Shown: piece after piece, positions 35,272 to 45,555 of the stretch | Layout of the letters: every line of letters begins with the position of its first letter | How positions within the stretch are numbered: position 1 is the first letter of the stretch | Origin: Halocaridina rubra | Lineage: Eukaryota; Arthropoda; Malacostraca; Decapoda; Atyidae | Direction of reading: 5' to 3' | Assembly (NCBI GenBank): GCA_037179515.1 | Contig: JAXCGZ010005696.1 | Location: forward strand, 113,501 to 177,500 | DNA: 64,000 nucleotides | Notes under the pieces: model-generated | Told to the model about the DNA's origin: nothing | Database searches by the model: none | The model's input: only the letters and a program-made list of their open reading frames with translations | Translations under genes and position numbers: made by a program

Positions 35272-38094
35272 TTAGTGATACTTATCATACCTGTCCTTAA
35301 AACTATGGATTGAGATAGCATTAACTACCTCCTCGCTTAGCCAATTCCAATTATCAACTACTCTTACACTGAAAAAGTATTTCCTTACATCCTGCAAAGA
35401 AGTTTTCTTACGAAGCTTCAAACTATGACCTCTAGTTCTAGAGCCAGCCATATCAAAATATCGATCCCTATCCACTCTATCATAACCATGAAGGAATTTA
35501 AAGTCTTTCACCATATGCCCCCTCACTCTTCTAGCTTCGAGTGATGGCAAGTCTAATTCCCTCAGCCTCTCATCATAACTGAGATTACGTATTTCTGGCA
35601 CCAGTTTCTTGGCATGTCTTTGAACTTTTTCAAGCTTAGCTATGTGCTTTTTCAAGTGTGGCTTCCAAAAGGGGGCTGCATATGCGAGTTTTGGCCTCAC
35701 ATAGGTTACATAAATATTTCTGAACATTTCCTTGTCCATGTGCCTGAAGGCTACCCTTACATTTGATAAGAATGCATATGCTGCCCTTACTATGCCATTT
35801 ATATGTATTTCTGGAGACAAATCTGCCAGTATGTTTACTCCTAGATCTCTCTCATTTTCTGTCTCTTGAAGTTGTACTCCAGCCACCGAGTAGTCAAGCT
35901 TGGTCCTTCTTGCACTTGTACCCATTCTCATTACCTTACATTTTGAAGTATTGAATTTCATTAGCCACTTTTCTGACCACTCATGCAGATTATTTAGACC
36001 CTCCTGAAGTTCTCTACCATTGTTCTCGTCTTTTACTTTCTTCACAATCTTTGCATCATCTGCAAACATATTCATGAATGAATTTACAGACTCTGGTAGG
36101 TCATTTACATATACAAGGAACAAAAGTGGCCCTAAAAATGAACCCTGTGGAACTCCACTACTGACTCTTCTCCATTCAGACACTGAGTGTCTTACTCTAA
36201 CCCTCTGTTCCCTTCCTTCTAAGTAAGTTTTTATCCATTCCAAAAGATTTCCACCTATTCTAGCCATTGATTGCAGCTTCCTAATAAGTCTCCCATGTGG
36301 AACAGTGTCAAACGCTTTCTGGAAGTCTAGGAATATGCAATCTACCCAGCCCTCTCTTTCCTGTAAGATTTGGCTTACCTCATCATAAAATTCTAATAAG
36401 TTTGTTACTGTTGATCTACCTTCTCTGAAGCCATGTTGCCTCACTGACAAAAAGTTGAAGGATTCCACGTGAAGAGAGATATGTTTCCTTAGTAGTTTCT
36501 CCATAACTTTGCAAACTATGCTGGTCAAGGAAACTGGTCTATAGTTCAGAGCCGTATCCCTCCTTCCCTTTTTGAAGATAGGTATCACATTTGCTTGTTT
36601 CCAGCATCTTGGAATCTCCCCCGACTCCAGTGACTCCTTAAATATGATACTTAGTGCCACTGATATTGTGTTTGCGCATTTTTTAAGCACATGAGGGGAT
36701 ATGTCATCACTACCTGTAGCTTTATGAACATCTAAATCTATCAGCGCTTTGCATACCTCTGTGGCTGTAAGGTTGATGTTCTCTAATACCGGCCCTTGAG
36801 CTTCTATCACTGCAATCTGAGGGGGTGGGGTATTTTCTACTGTAAATACTGACTGAAACTCCTTGTTCAATTCTTTGCAGATCTTTTCATCCGTCTCAGT
36901 GATGCTTCCATACGCTCTCTTTAGCCTTAAAATCTGTTCTTTTACCTTCAGTTTTCCTCTGATAAAGCTGTGGAAAAGCTTGGGATTTTCTTTAGCCTTC
37001 CTGGTGTTGTCCCTCTCATAGTCTCTCTCTGCCTCTCTCCATTTACTTAGGTAGTCATTTCTTGCTCTTTTGTAGGTTTGCCAGGCATTTATGTTTTTTC
37101 TCCTCCTATACCTTTTCCAGCATTTGTCTGTCCACTCCTTAGCTCTTTTACACCCATTATCGAACCATTTCTCTCTGGCATAAATTACACCTACTTTGGT
37201 GACAGGTATGCAGCAATCTACTATCTTCCCATATTTTTCACAAAAGATGTCATACATTTCTTGTACAGATTTGTTGTAAAATAAGGTTCTCCAGTCAATA
37301 ACTGCAAAAAGCTCATTCATTTTGATGTAATCTCCTTTCGGATAGTTCCTCCTCATGTCCTCAGTGCCTCTACTCTCAGGAAGAATATCTTCAATGATAT
37401 ACTCCATCAACAACACACAGTGGTCACTCTTTCCAATTGGTGGTTCATACTCAATTTTTTCAATATCCAACACATTATCTGTGAACACTAGATCAAGTAG
37501 TGATGGCTCATCCCCACCCCTGGCCCTTGTTGGTTCCATTACATGTTGGTGTAGGAAATTCTCTTGTACGCAATCTAGGAATCTTGCCCCGAATGATTCC
37601 TCACCACTGTGTGGGTCAAGATTTATCCAATCTATCTCTTTATGATTAAAGTCTCCCATAATCAAAATCCTACATTTTTTTCCCCGTGCCATGTTAACAA
37701 CTGAGTTTATGACTTCAATAGTACCTATATGACTTTCCTCATAAACTTCAAGCCTATTTTGGTTCCTTGGTGGGTTGTATACAACAGTTATTATAATGCT
37801 CTCTGACCCAGTATTTATGCGAGCAACAAGAAATTCCTTGAACTCACTTTCTATAGCCAAGTTTATTTCTTCGACTTGAATCCTTTCACTTATGAGCAGT
37901 GCTATCCCTCCACCAGTCCTCTCAGATCTTTCAACCCTTAGTATTCTGAAGCCCTTAGGAAAAACTGTGACACTGTTTATGTCCTCACTCAACTTAGTCT
38001 CTGTAATTGCTACTATATCTGCCTTACTGTTGTGAATCCTATCTTTTAATTCTACTGCCTTACCAGCTAATCCATCAGCATTTGTGTATAACAA
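35272..38094 (-). CDS. LINE ORF2: endonuclease / reverse transcriptase (intact 940-codon frame)
   Basis: Encodes the enzyme for target-primed reverse transcription. Residues 1-228 are an exonuclease/endonuclease/phosphatase-type endonuclease with ETK (Glu32), GDFN (Asp148, Asn150) and SDH (Ser223-His225). Residues about 490-720 are the RT: NYRPVSLTS, HGFREGRST, LDFQKAFDTV (Asp590), SGVPQGS and FADD (677-680). A C-terminal domain follows (ATKL-like PEIRNLSYDERLRELDLPSL, GYDRVDRDRYFD). The key catalytic residues are all present and the frame is unbroken. Substitutions at conserved sites include SGVPQGSFLGP and ATGSDD (other copies V and P). No ATG occurs before residue 135, deep in the endonuclease. 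The frame is counted here from a TTG and lies in the -1 frame of ORF1. The CR1 clade call is from motif similarity. L2 or a related clade is possible. Confidence 0.85.
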   Translation of the reverse strand: MLYTNADGLAGKAVELKDRIHNSKADIVAITETKLSEDINSVTVFPKGFRILRVERSERTGGGIALLISERIQVEEINLAIESEFKEFLVARINTGSESIIITVVYNPPRNQNRLEVYEESHIGTIEVINSVVNMARGKKCRILIMGDFNHKEIDWINLDPHSGEESFGARFLDCVQENFLHQHVMEPTRARGGDEPSLLDLVFTDNVLDIEKIEYEPPIGKSDHCVLLMEYIIEDILPESRGTEDMRRNYPKGDYIKMNELFAVIDWRTLFYNKSVQEMYDIFCEKYGKIVDCCIPVTKVGVIYAREKWFDNGCKRAKEWTDKCWKRYRRRKNINAWQTYKRARNDYLSKWREAERDYERDNTRKAKENPKLFHSFIRGKLKVKEQILRLKRAYGSITETDEKICKELNKEFQSVFTVENTPPPQIAVIEAQGPVLENINLTATEVCKALIDLDVHKATGSDDISPHVLKKCANTISVALSIIFKESLESGEIPRCWKQANVIPIFKKGRRDTALNYRPVSLTSIVCKVMEKLLRKHISLHVESFNFLSVRQHGFREGRSTVTNLLEFYDEVSQILQEREGWVDCIFLDFQKAFDTVPHGRLIRKLQSMARIGGNLLEWIKTYLEGREQRVRVRHSVSEWRRVSSGVPQGSFLGPLLFLVYVNDLPESVNSFMNMFADDAKIVKKVKDENNGRELQEGLNNLHEWSEKWLMKFNTSKCKVMRMGTSARRTKLDYSVAGVQLQETENERDLGVNILADLSPEIHINGIVRAAYAFLSNVRVAFRHMDKEMFRNIYVTYVRPKLAYAAPFWKPHLKKHIAKLEKVQRHAKKLVPEIRNLSYDERLRELDLPSLEARRVRGHMVKDFKFLHGYDRVDRDRYFDMAGSRTRGHSLKLRKKTSLQDVRKYFFSVRVVDNWNWLSEEVVNAISIHSFKDRYDKYH

Positions 38095-38096
38095 TC

Positions 38097-38833
38097 TTAA
38101 TGAGGGCCCACCCCCTGATCTTCTGTCATTATCTTCTTTATCTCCCCTTTGTCTGGAAGAACTCTGAAATGAAAATTTTTCTTCTCTTCTTCATTTCTTT
38201 CATCATTTAACCTTCTTGCCTCTTGCAACAAGTTTTTGATCTTTCCCATCTCTTCCTGTGTTCTGTATCGTCTAATGAACACTTCTTTGATTTCTTGAAG
38301 GTCTATTAGACTTTTTTTTCTCAACAATATTTCCCTACATGTTTCCCCTCTCTCAAAGGTTACTTTTGTTGGTCTCGGCTTTCCTTCCCTCGAATATTTA
38401 CCTAGTTGGTGTATGTTTACAATATCCTCAGGACCACATACTACTCCAAGCTTTCTTATCAGGTCTACAACCCTAGCTTTATTTTATTCAAGTCTCCCCT
38501 GCCATGTTGGCTCCTGGGACTCGCTTATGCCTGAGATTACCACTGTCTTCTCCTTATCAAGTGCCTGTCTGATTAGTGGGCTTGCCCTTTCCATCACAAC
38601 GTCTTTCATATTTTTGATTACTGTCTCTTTATAGTCAACTGTTTGTATGTTTTCCAGTGCCACCACCTTTACAGCCTCTTTTACTGCCACATTACCCTTT
38701 AGTGCATCAGCAAAGGAAGTTTTCATGGCATCATTTTCCATATTCAGCTCCTGGAACTCTTTTCTGAACTGTTCAATGTTTTCCTTAATCTGGACATTCC
38801 AAGCAGCAATCTCGTCTCTCTCAGAAGAGAGCA
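38097..38833 (-). pseudogene. LINE ORF1 (coiled coil + RRM-like), 5'-truncated, one nonsense codon
   Basis: About 245 codons in one frame, broken only by TAA at 38484-38486 (GAA to TAA compared with the copies near 59 and 63 kb). The N-terminal part ([35 protein letters not shown]) is a likely coiled coil. The middle ([16 protein letters not shown], then RVVDLIRKLGVV..., KPRPTKVTFER) resembles the RRM-like RNA-binding core of L1/CR1-type ORF1 proteins, and the end (RRYRTQEEMGKIKNLLQEAR) resembles their C-terminal helix. ORF1 proteins bind the element's RNA in the transposition particle. Its stop is three bases before the first ORF2 TTG, and the -1 frame is open across the overlap. Confidence 0.75.
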
Positions 38834-38835
38834 TG

Positions 38836-38970
<135 letters not shown>

Positions 38971-39065
38971 TGTTTATTATTATTTGTATTTTATAAAACT
39001 GACTTTCCATAGTAATCTATGATGTAGATTGTAAAGTATCAGAATTTATTTTTACAAAAAATAGT

Positions 39066-40023
39066 CTTCTTCTCAGCTTTAACCCATTTTTATATGGGGT
39101 CGCCTTTGTGAATGAGTAGTCTCCATCTATTTCTGTTCTGTGCTTCATTTTCATCAATACCCTTCCATTGCAAGTCTTCCCCTATACAATCACGCCATCT
39201 TTTTCTTGGTCTTCCTCTCCTCCTTCTACCCCGAACTTCCATCTCCATCGTATGTCTTCCAACATGATGTTCGTCCCGACGTAACAGGTGTTTATGCCAT
39301 CTAAGCCTTCCCTCCTGTATTTTCTTTGATAATTCAACTACCTTTGTCGATCCTTCTATATACTTATTCCTAATTCTATCATTCCTTGTTACTCCAGACA
39401 TCCACCTCAAAATTCTCATCCCTGCTACATCCATCCCCTTCTCCTCTGTTTTCCTAATACTTGCTGTTTCTGTTCCATATAACATAGCTGGTCTAACAAT
39501 GGTCCTATGGAACTTTTCCTTCCATCTCAGTGGTACCTTCTTGTCTCAAAGAATACCAGATGCAGACCTCATGTTATTCCATCCTGCCTGAATGCGATGT
39601 CTCACTTCTTGATCCATGCTTCCACTAGCCTCTACTATGGACACCAAGTACTAGAACTTCTGTACTCTCTTTATTTCTTCCCCATCCATTCTTATGCTAT
39701 TTCCACCATCTTCAGCAATGTTGGCACACATATATTCGGTCTTTGACCTGCTTATCCTCATTCCTCTCTCCTCAATTGCTGCTCTCCATCCCTCCAACTT
39801 CTCCTCCCTCCTCTCTGCACACAATACAATGTCATCTGCATATAATATGCACCATGGCACTGCTTCTCTCACATCTTTGGTCATAACATCCATCACCACA
39901 TTGAAGATGAATGGACTAAGTGCTGACCCCTGATGTAATCCCACTCCCACCTCAAATCCATCTGTCTCTCCAACACTGCTGCTCACTCTGGTATACACAC
40001 TCCTATACATCTCCTAAATAATT
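39066..40023 (-). pseudogene. RTE-clade LINE, 5'-truncated, with 10-bp target-site duplication
   Basis: Flanked by perfect copies of AAAAAATAGT (39056-39065 and 40024-40033). On the minus strand it encodes RT from VGLHQGSALSPFIFNVVMD and the catalytic YADD (WCILYADDIVLC) to the C-terminal motifs MLYGTETASI, MRILRWMSGVTRNDRIRN, GRLRWHKHLLRRDEHH and GRRRRGRPRKRWRDC. The frame is lost between about 39486 and 39650 (frameshift and stops). The 3' tail is AGCTGAGAAGAAGAC. It differs clearly from the RTE copy at 9509-10045, so they are separate lineages or ages. The endonuclease and first RT half are missing. Confidence 0.9.
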
Positions 40024-40602
40024 AAAAAATAGTATACATGTAATATTAGCATACTGTATAAGAATATAATTTATAGTGAAAAAGACTAATATAATCCTTG
40101 AGATTAAATTAGAAAGAAAAAAGAGACTTAAAAATTGAAACTCTATTAATATGGAAGTTCTCACCTGTGACTCTTGATATCCTATTAGATTTTATGCAGT
40201 ATGTCAGATGATTTACTTCCTCTTTGAAATATTGCAACAAAAGTTCATATTGATACACTGTATGGTTATAAAAGTTCATTAGGAGGAGGAGAAGCAAGCA
40301 ATAGAGAAAAAGAGAGAGTGTGGGCTAGGTAGAAAAGACTGTGTGCTGCAGGCCGTTTCCGAGCTAAATTTGAAAGTAATATTGTTGAAACTGATTCTTT
40401 GGGTCCACTTCATTCTCAAAAGCTCAGACACTTTGTAATAACATGAAAGGAGCTTGGATGGTGTAGAAATTATGAGCAGCTTACCATCAACTGCTAGTGT
40501 ACATTAATTGCTAAACTGATGGCTGTAAAAGTTTTGTATATATTATGAGTAAATAAAAAAAAACTGTATGTAGTTTAAATTTGACTAAATAATTTTATTT
40601 TC

Positions 40603-40606
<4 letters not shown>

Positions 40607-40687
<81 letters not shown>
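40607..40687. repeat. (TA)n microsatellite within S2 prime
   Basis: At the matching place in S2 (about 11257-11277) there is only a short TATA stretch (TATATCTATATATC), so the tract expanded after duplication or shrank in the other copy. Confidence 0.9.
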
Positions 40688-40696
<9 letters not shown>

Positions 40697-41929
40697 TTTT
40701 CTTTTTTTTCTTTTTGATTGTATGTCTTGGCAAATGTCGTTTGAGACGGTGCTTTTCTGAAAGTTTCCTGACCTAAAGAAAAATATCAAATATTTTATTA
40801 TGAAAAATATTTTCTAATTAAAATAACACAGGTGAACCAGAAAAAAAGCAGTGTAAGATACCCTTTACCTAAGCATTTTCAACACCTTGGCCATCAGAGA
40901 TGTCATGTTTGAGGATCCTAAATATGACAGATATTACAGAGCTAGTTGCATTTTGGCTTTAACTCTGATGTATAGAGTAAGAAAAAGAGCCCACTACTTT
41001 TGCTCCCATACGACTTTATTTTTATCATTACTTGGATATTCCTCTTACCATTACTATTTCTTTGTCTCATATGTATTGCCTCACCCCTTTCCAAGTCAAC
41101 ATGAAAATTGTATTATGGCCCTAAGTGCTACTTCCAGAGGTGGCCATATGCTCTGACTTGGTCACCCCCTCACAAAGAGGATAGTGGCCAATTTATGTGT
41201 ATCTACGTATCATAGGCAGAAATATGGTTGAGAGAGGAGTTTGTCATCCCCCTTAGCTTTTACAACAGGCAGGACTAGACCTTTAATGACAGAATCATTG
41301 GCTTAAGTCAACCCTCCGGAGCTGCAATTCAGACAAGGAGCAGGAAAAGAGGCCAAACTGCTTCAACTAATCCCTGCTCCTCATGGGAGCACAAGAAACT
41401 TGGAGAGGCTTCAGTCATGTGGGTGATTACCTCATCTCAACACAAAACACAATAAAAAAAAATTCTTTTTTGAAGAATGGCTCTCAGGAGGTCATCTTTT
41501 GAAGACTACCTCAGCAGAAGACATTGAGAGCAACAAAGGTAAGAAATTATGGGAACCTGCACCACGCACAGCAACATATGTCACCAATGCAACATGAATT
41601 CCCTGAGAGCTCTGTTGGGAAGTCCTGGATCAATAGTGGTCTTCCTTAGGGACTTGAGGCTGTTCTGCCAGGCAGCTTAGGAAACAACAGGCAGGAGTGC
41701 AGATATAAGAATTCTTTCTGCCTTGTCGACTGGGATGTTTGTTTTAATTAAGTCTTTCCACCCTCTTGGAATAACCCTTTCAGTCTCCTTCAACAACATA
41801 TAAAACTATGCTGATGGAATTCTTTTTCCACCACTACAGATCTTAATAAAAAAAAAGAATTTGTTATATTATAATTCCAATTATCCAAGCACAATGTACA
41901 TAACAGTCCTTCATTTTTTTTTATTATTA

Positions 41930-42200
41930 TTGTGACACCAGGACAGGCCAAAAATAAAATTTAAAAAAATTTACCTTCATCGAGCCTGGGCACAAAGAAT
42001 ATATAAAGAGAAACGGAGATGGGGAGTATTGTGACTTGTGAAGGGATAATAGGATATGTGCAACGAATATCCAAGAATATTCAGTGTTGATATAGGCATA
42101 GAAAGAGAACCGTAACTGAGGGAAGACTTAACATCGAACTGTCCCGGACAGTCTTATTTTAAGTCTACAAGACCCTTCAGCTGTAGTTTCGCAATGGGCG
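41930..42200 (+). repeat. repeat X copy, extra in S2 prime
   Basis: Begins TGTGACACCAGGACAGGCC and includes GGGAGTATTGTGACTTGTGA. It ends with a GCAATGGGCG segment shared with the X-related repeats of S1 (7827, 13652). It is absent from S2. Confidence 0.55.
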
Positions 42201-42325
42201 AGTGTGAATGTAATATTAAAATCAGATTCATAGTTAGCTTTTAAGAGAGAATTTCATGAGCTAAAGGAACTGGACTGGGCCCAATACACTACCTTTGGGG
42301 ACACCACTCAGAAGCTTAACCCAGT

Positions 42326-42600
42326 TTTTTTTTTTTTTTTTTTTTTTTTTACACCAGGACGGGCCAAAATATACTTCGTGCCCAGGCCCTCATCGGGCCT
42401 GGGCACAAAGAATACATAAAGTAAAGAGAAACGGAGATGGAGAGTGTAGTGACTTGTCAGAAGTGAAGGGATATTAAGAGGTGTGTAATGAATATCCAAA
42501 AATATTCAGTGTAGATGGAGGCACAGAAAAAGAACCGTAAATGAAGGAAGACTTAAGTCTGATGAAGCTACTCTGATTTGAACTCTGTATACGGTCAATT
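42326..42600 (+). repeat. repeat X copy
   Basis: A T run, ACACCAGGACGGGCC, a GC-rich hairpin (GCCCAGGCCCTCATCGGGCC TGGGC) and the X core. Counterpart of 12660-12835. Confidence 0.6.
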
Positions 42601-42796
42601 AAGATGGCAGATATCTCCTTTGGGTTAGGTAAGTTGAACCAACCTGCCTTTTTCCTCAATCCCAGATTAATCTCCTAAAATGATATGAGGTGCCTGTTCT
42701 GGGACTGATCCAGTAACTGATTTTTTTTTTTTTTGGTGGGAGAACATAATATCATGTTTTCAAATTTCGATTAGAGTAACTGTAGTTTTGTAAGTC

Positions 42797-43323
42797 GGAT
42801 TAACTGAAGAATCTCCCCCCACGACGGTGTCGTATTGGGTCAGGTACCTTTGCGCTATTGACAACCAGATTGTTCGGTTAGGTTAGGTTGTATTTGTTGT
42901 TATATGAATATTGTAATACGGCGAGATATTAATTACGAGTTAGAGGCGAGATATCTATTACGAGTTGACCGATTTGTTTACCTTTATCTAAGACATTGTA
43001 GACGTCAAAGATTCTCTGTTTACTTATAATTTCTTTATTTTGCTATGTCTTTGATTGATAATGTTAAGAATTCAAGGATCAACAGAAGAATCTCTCCCCT
43101 GACACCACCCAGGGGGGTCCATCCATATATTCCAAGCTAGGTAAACAGACAGACCTAACCAAACCTAACCTAACATATCCCTTCCCATCTGACATGTCAC
43201 AACACTCCTCATCTCTAGTTTCTCTCTGAAATTGTTACGCCGGGCACTTTGGGGGTAGGGAGATTCTTCAGTTGGGGGAGATTTTTCAACAGGGTACTCT
43301 GGGGGAGATTCTTCAGCGGATCC
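42797..43323. mobile_element. 527-bp inverted-repeat element with 8-bp TSD
   Basis: The termini GGATTAACTGAAGAATCTCC and (complement) GGATCCGCTGAAGAATCTCC match at 20 of the first 23 positions. It is flanked by TGTAAGTC on both sides (42789-42796, 43324-43331). The S2 copy at about 13060 shows the uninterrupted site. The CTGAAGAATCTCCCC motif occurs twice in each half (about 42805, 43087, and inverted about 43257 and 43300), and GGTTAGGTTAGG-like stretches lie in inverted orientation inside. There is no coding capacity. An 8-bp TSD fits hAT, Merlin or P superfamilies, and a GG start is unusual for hAT. Confidence 0.7.
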
Positions 43324-43557
43324 TGTAAGTCTAAAAGTAGTTTAGTACTTAGTGGTAGTTTAAGTATGGCGGAGAGTTGGGTGAGTGAATGGCGGTTAGG
43401 GCCTTGGAGATACAGGTGTTGTACAGAAAAGTAGCGTTTTTGGTGGTTTATCTTTTATTTACCGGGCGGTTTGGTATTTTTGTGTTTTGGTTCGTACTGT
43501 CTTTCGCTATTATCGTTATTGCTTGTCGCTCATACTGACTCATCATTGGTGTTATTG

Positions 43558-45463
43558 CCTAAGTAAAAGAAGAGAGGCAGAGAGAGACTATGAAAGGGAC
43601 ATCACCAGGAAGGCTAAAGAAAATCCCAAGCATTTCCACAGCTTTATTAGAGGAAAACTGAATGTAAAAGAACAGGTTTTAAGGCTTAAGAGAGTGGATG
43701 GAAGCATCACTGAGATGGATGAAGAGATCTGCAAAGAATTGAACAAGGAGTTTCAGTCAGTATTTACAGTAGATAAACCCCACCCCCTCAGATTGCAAAG
43801 AATTGAACAAGGAGTTTCAGTCAGTATTTACAGTAGATAAACCCCACCCCCTCAGATTGCAGAGTATTAGAGTATTAGAGAACATCAACCTTTTAGCCAC
43901 AGAGGTATGCAAAGCGCTGATGGAGTTAGATATCCATAAAGCTACAGGTCCTGATGATATATCCCCTCATATACTTAAAAAATGCACAAACTCAATATCA
44001 ATGGCACTAAGCATCATATTTAAAAAGTCACTGGAGTCAAGGGAGATTCGAAGATGCTGGAAACAAGCAAACGTGATACCAATCTTCAAAAAGGGAAGGA
44101 GGGATACGGCTCTAAACAATAGACTAGTTTCCTTGACCAGCATAGTTTGCAAAGTTATGGAGAAACTACTAAGGAAACATATCTCTCTTCACTTGGAATC
44201 CTTCAACTTTTTGTCAGTGAGACAACATGGCTTAACAGAAGGTAGATCAACAGTAACAAACTTATTAGAATTTTATGATGAAGTAAGCCGAATCTTACTG
44301 GAAAGAGAGGGCAGGGCAGATTGCATATTCCTAGACTTTCAAAAAGCATTTGACACTGTCCCACATGGGAGACTTATTAGGAAGCTGCAATCAATGGCTA
44401 GAATAGGTGGAAATGTTTTGGAATGGATAAAAACTTACTTAGAAGGAAGGGAACAGAGGGTTAGAGTAAGACACTCAGTGTCTGAATGGAGAAGAGTTAG
44501 TAGTGGAGTTCCACAGGGTTCAGTTTTAGGGCCACTTTTGTTCCTTGTATATGTAAATGACCTACCAGAGTGTGTAAATTCATTCATGAATATGTTTGCA
44601 GATGATGCAAAGATTGTGAAGAAAGTAAAAAACGAGAACAATGGTAGAGAACTTCAGGAGGATCTAAATAATCTGCATGAGTGGTCAGAAAAGTGACTAA
44701 TGAAATTCAATACTTCAAAATGTAAGGTAATGAGAATGGGTACAAGTGCAAGAAGGCCCAAGCTTGACTACTCGGTGGCTGGAGTACAACTTCAAGAGAC
44801 AGAAAATGAGAGAGATCTAGGAGTAAACATACTGGCAGATTTGTCTCCAGAAATACATATAAATGGCATAGTAAGGGCAGCATATGCATTCTTATCAAAT
44901 GTAAGGGTAGCCTTCAGGCACATGGACAAGGAAATGTTCAGAAATATTTATGTAACCTATGTGAGGCCAAAACTCGAATATGCAGCCCCCTTTTGGAATC
45001 CGCACTTGAAAAAGCACATAGCTAAGCCTGAAAAAGTTCAAAGACATGCCACGAAACTGGTGCCAGAAATACGCAATCTCAGTTATGATGAGAGGCTGAG
45101 GGAATTAGACTTACCATCACTGGAAGCTAGAAGAGTGAGGGGGGATATGGTGACAGTCTTTAAATTCCTTCATGGTTATGATAGAGTGGATAGGGATCGA
45201 TATTTCGATATGGCTGGCTCTAGAACTAGAGGTCATAGTTTGAAGCTTGGTAAGAAAACTTCTTTGCAGGATGTAAGGAAATACTTTTTCAGTGTAAGAG
45301 TAGTTGATAATTGGAATTGGCTATGCGAGGAGGTAGTTAATGCTATCTCAATCCATAGTTTTAAGGACAGGTATGATAAGTATCACTAAGTCTAAAATGG
45401 AACTGATGAGGAGACGGGAAGATACGAGCTTTGGGCTCTTTCCCGTAAACACAATTAGGTAAT

Positions 45464-45466
<3 letters not shown>
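43558..45466 (+). pseudogene. CR1-like LINE family 1, copy F
   Basis: 5'-truncated in the linker. Contains RT (SIVCKVMEKLLRKH, HGLTEGRSTVTN, LDFQKAFDTVPHGR, SGVPQGSVLGPL, FADD) and the whole C-terminal domain. Two lesions are visible: a 64-bp direct duplication (43731-43794 and 43795-43858) that shifts the frame, and TGG to TGA in the EKW motif at about 44694. HGL replaces HGF. The C-terminal frame 44700-45389 is intact. The 3' end AATTAGGTAATCAC passes into (CA)n. Confidence 0.85.
43731..43858 (+). repeat. 64-bp tandem duplication inside LINE copy F
   Basis: GCAAAGAATTGAACAAGGAG ... CCCCTCAGATT is present twice in direct succession. 64 is not a multiple of 3, so it destroys the reading frame. 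Confidence 0.9.

Positions 45467-45552
<86 letters not shown>
45467..45552. repeat. (CA)n then (TA)n
   Basis: Short CA run continuing from the LINE end, then TA up to the first satellite unit. Confidence 0.9.

Positions 45553-45555
<3 letters not shown>

Larger units (their letters stand above)
35195..38833 (-). mobile_element. CR1-like LINE family 1, best preserved copy E
   Basis: Spans most of ORF1, all of ORF2 and the 3' UTR ending in a single AATTAGGTAATCAC. The 5' end is cut within the ORF1 coiled coil and joins a TA tract. There is no poly-A tail. A short 3' terminal sequence sometimes duplicated in tandem is typical of CR1-clade elements. Confidence 0.9.

Noticed and set aside
40887..41156. 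Frame shared by both S2 copies as a conserved gene
   Set aside because: No splice context, no recognisable family and different lengths in the two copies. Sharing is explained by segmental duplication.
42860..43180. Interstitial telomere from TTAGG-like repeats (GGTTAGGTTAGG and its complement)
   Set aside because: Only two to three units, in inverted orientation inside a transposable element. This is part of that element.
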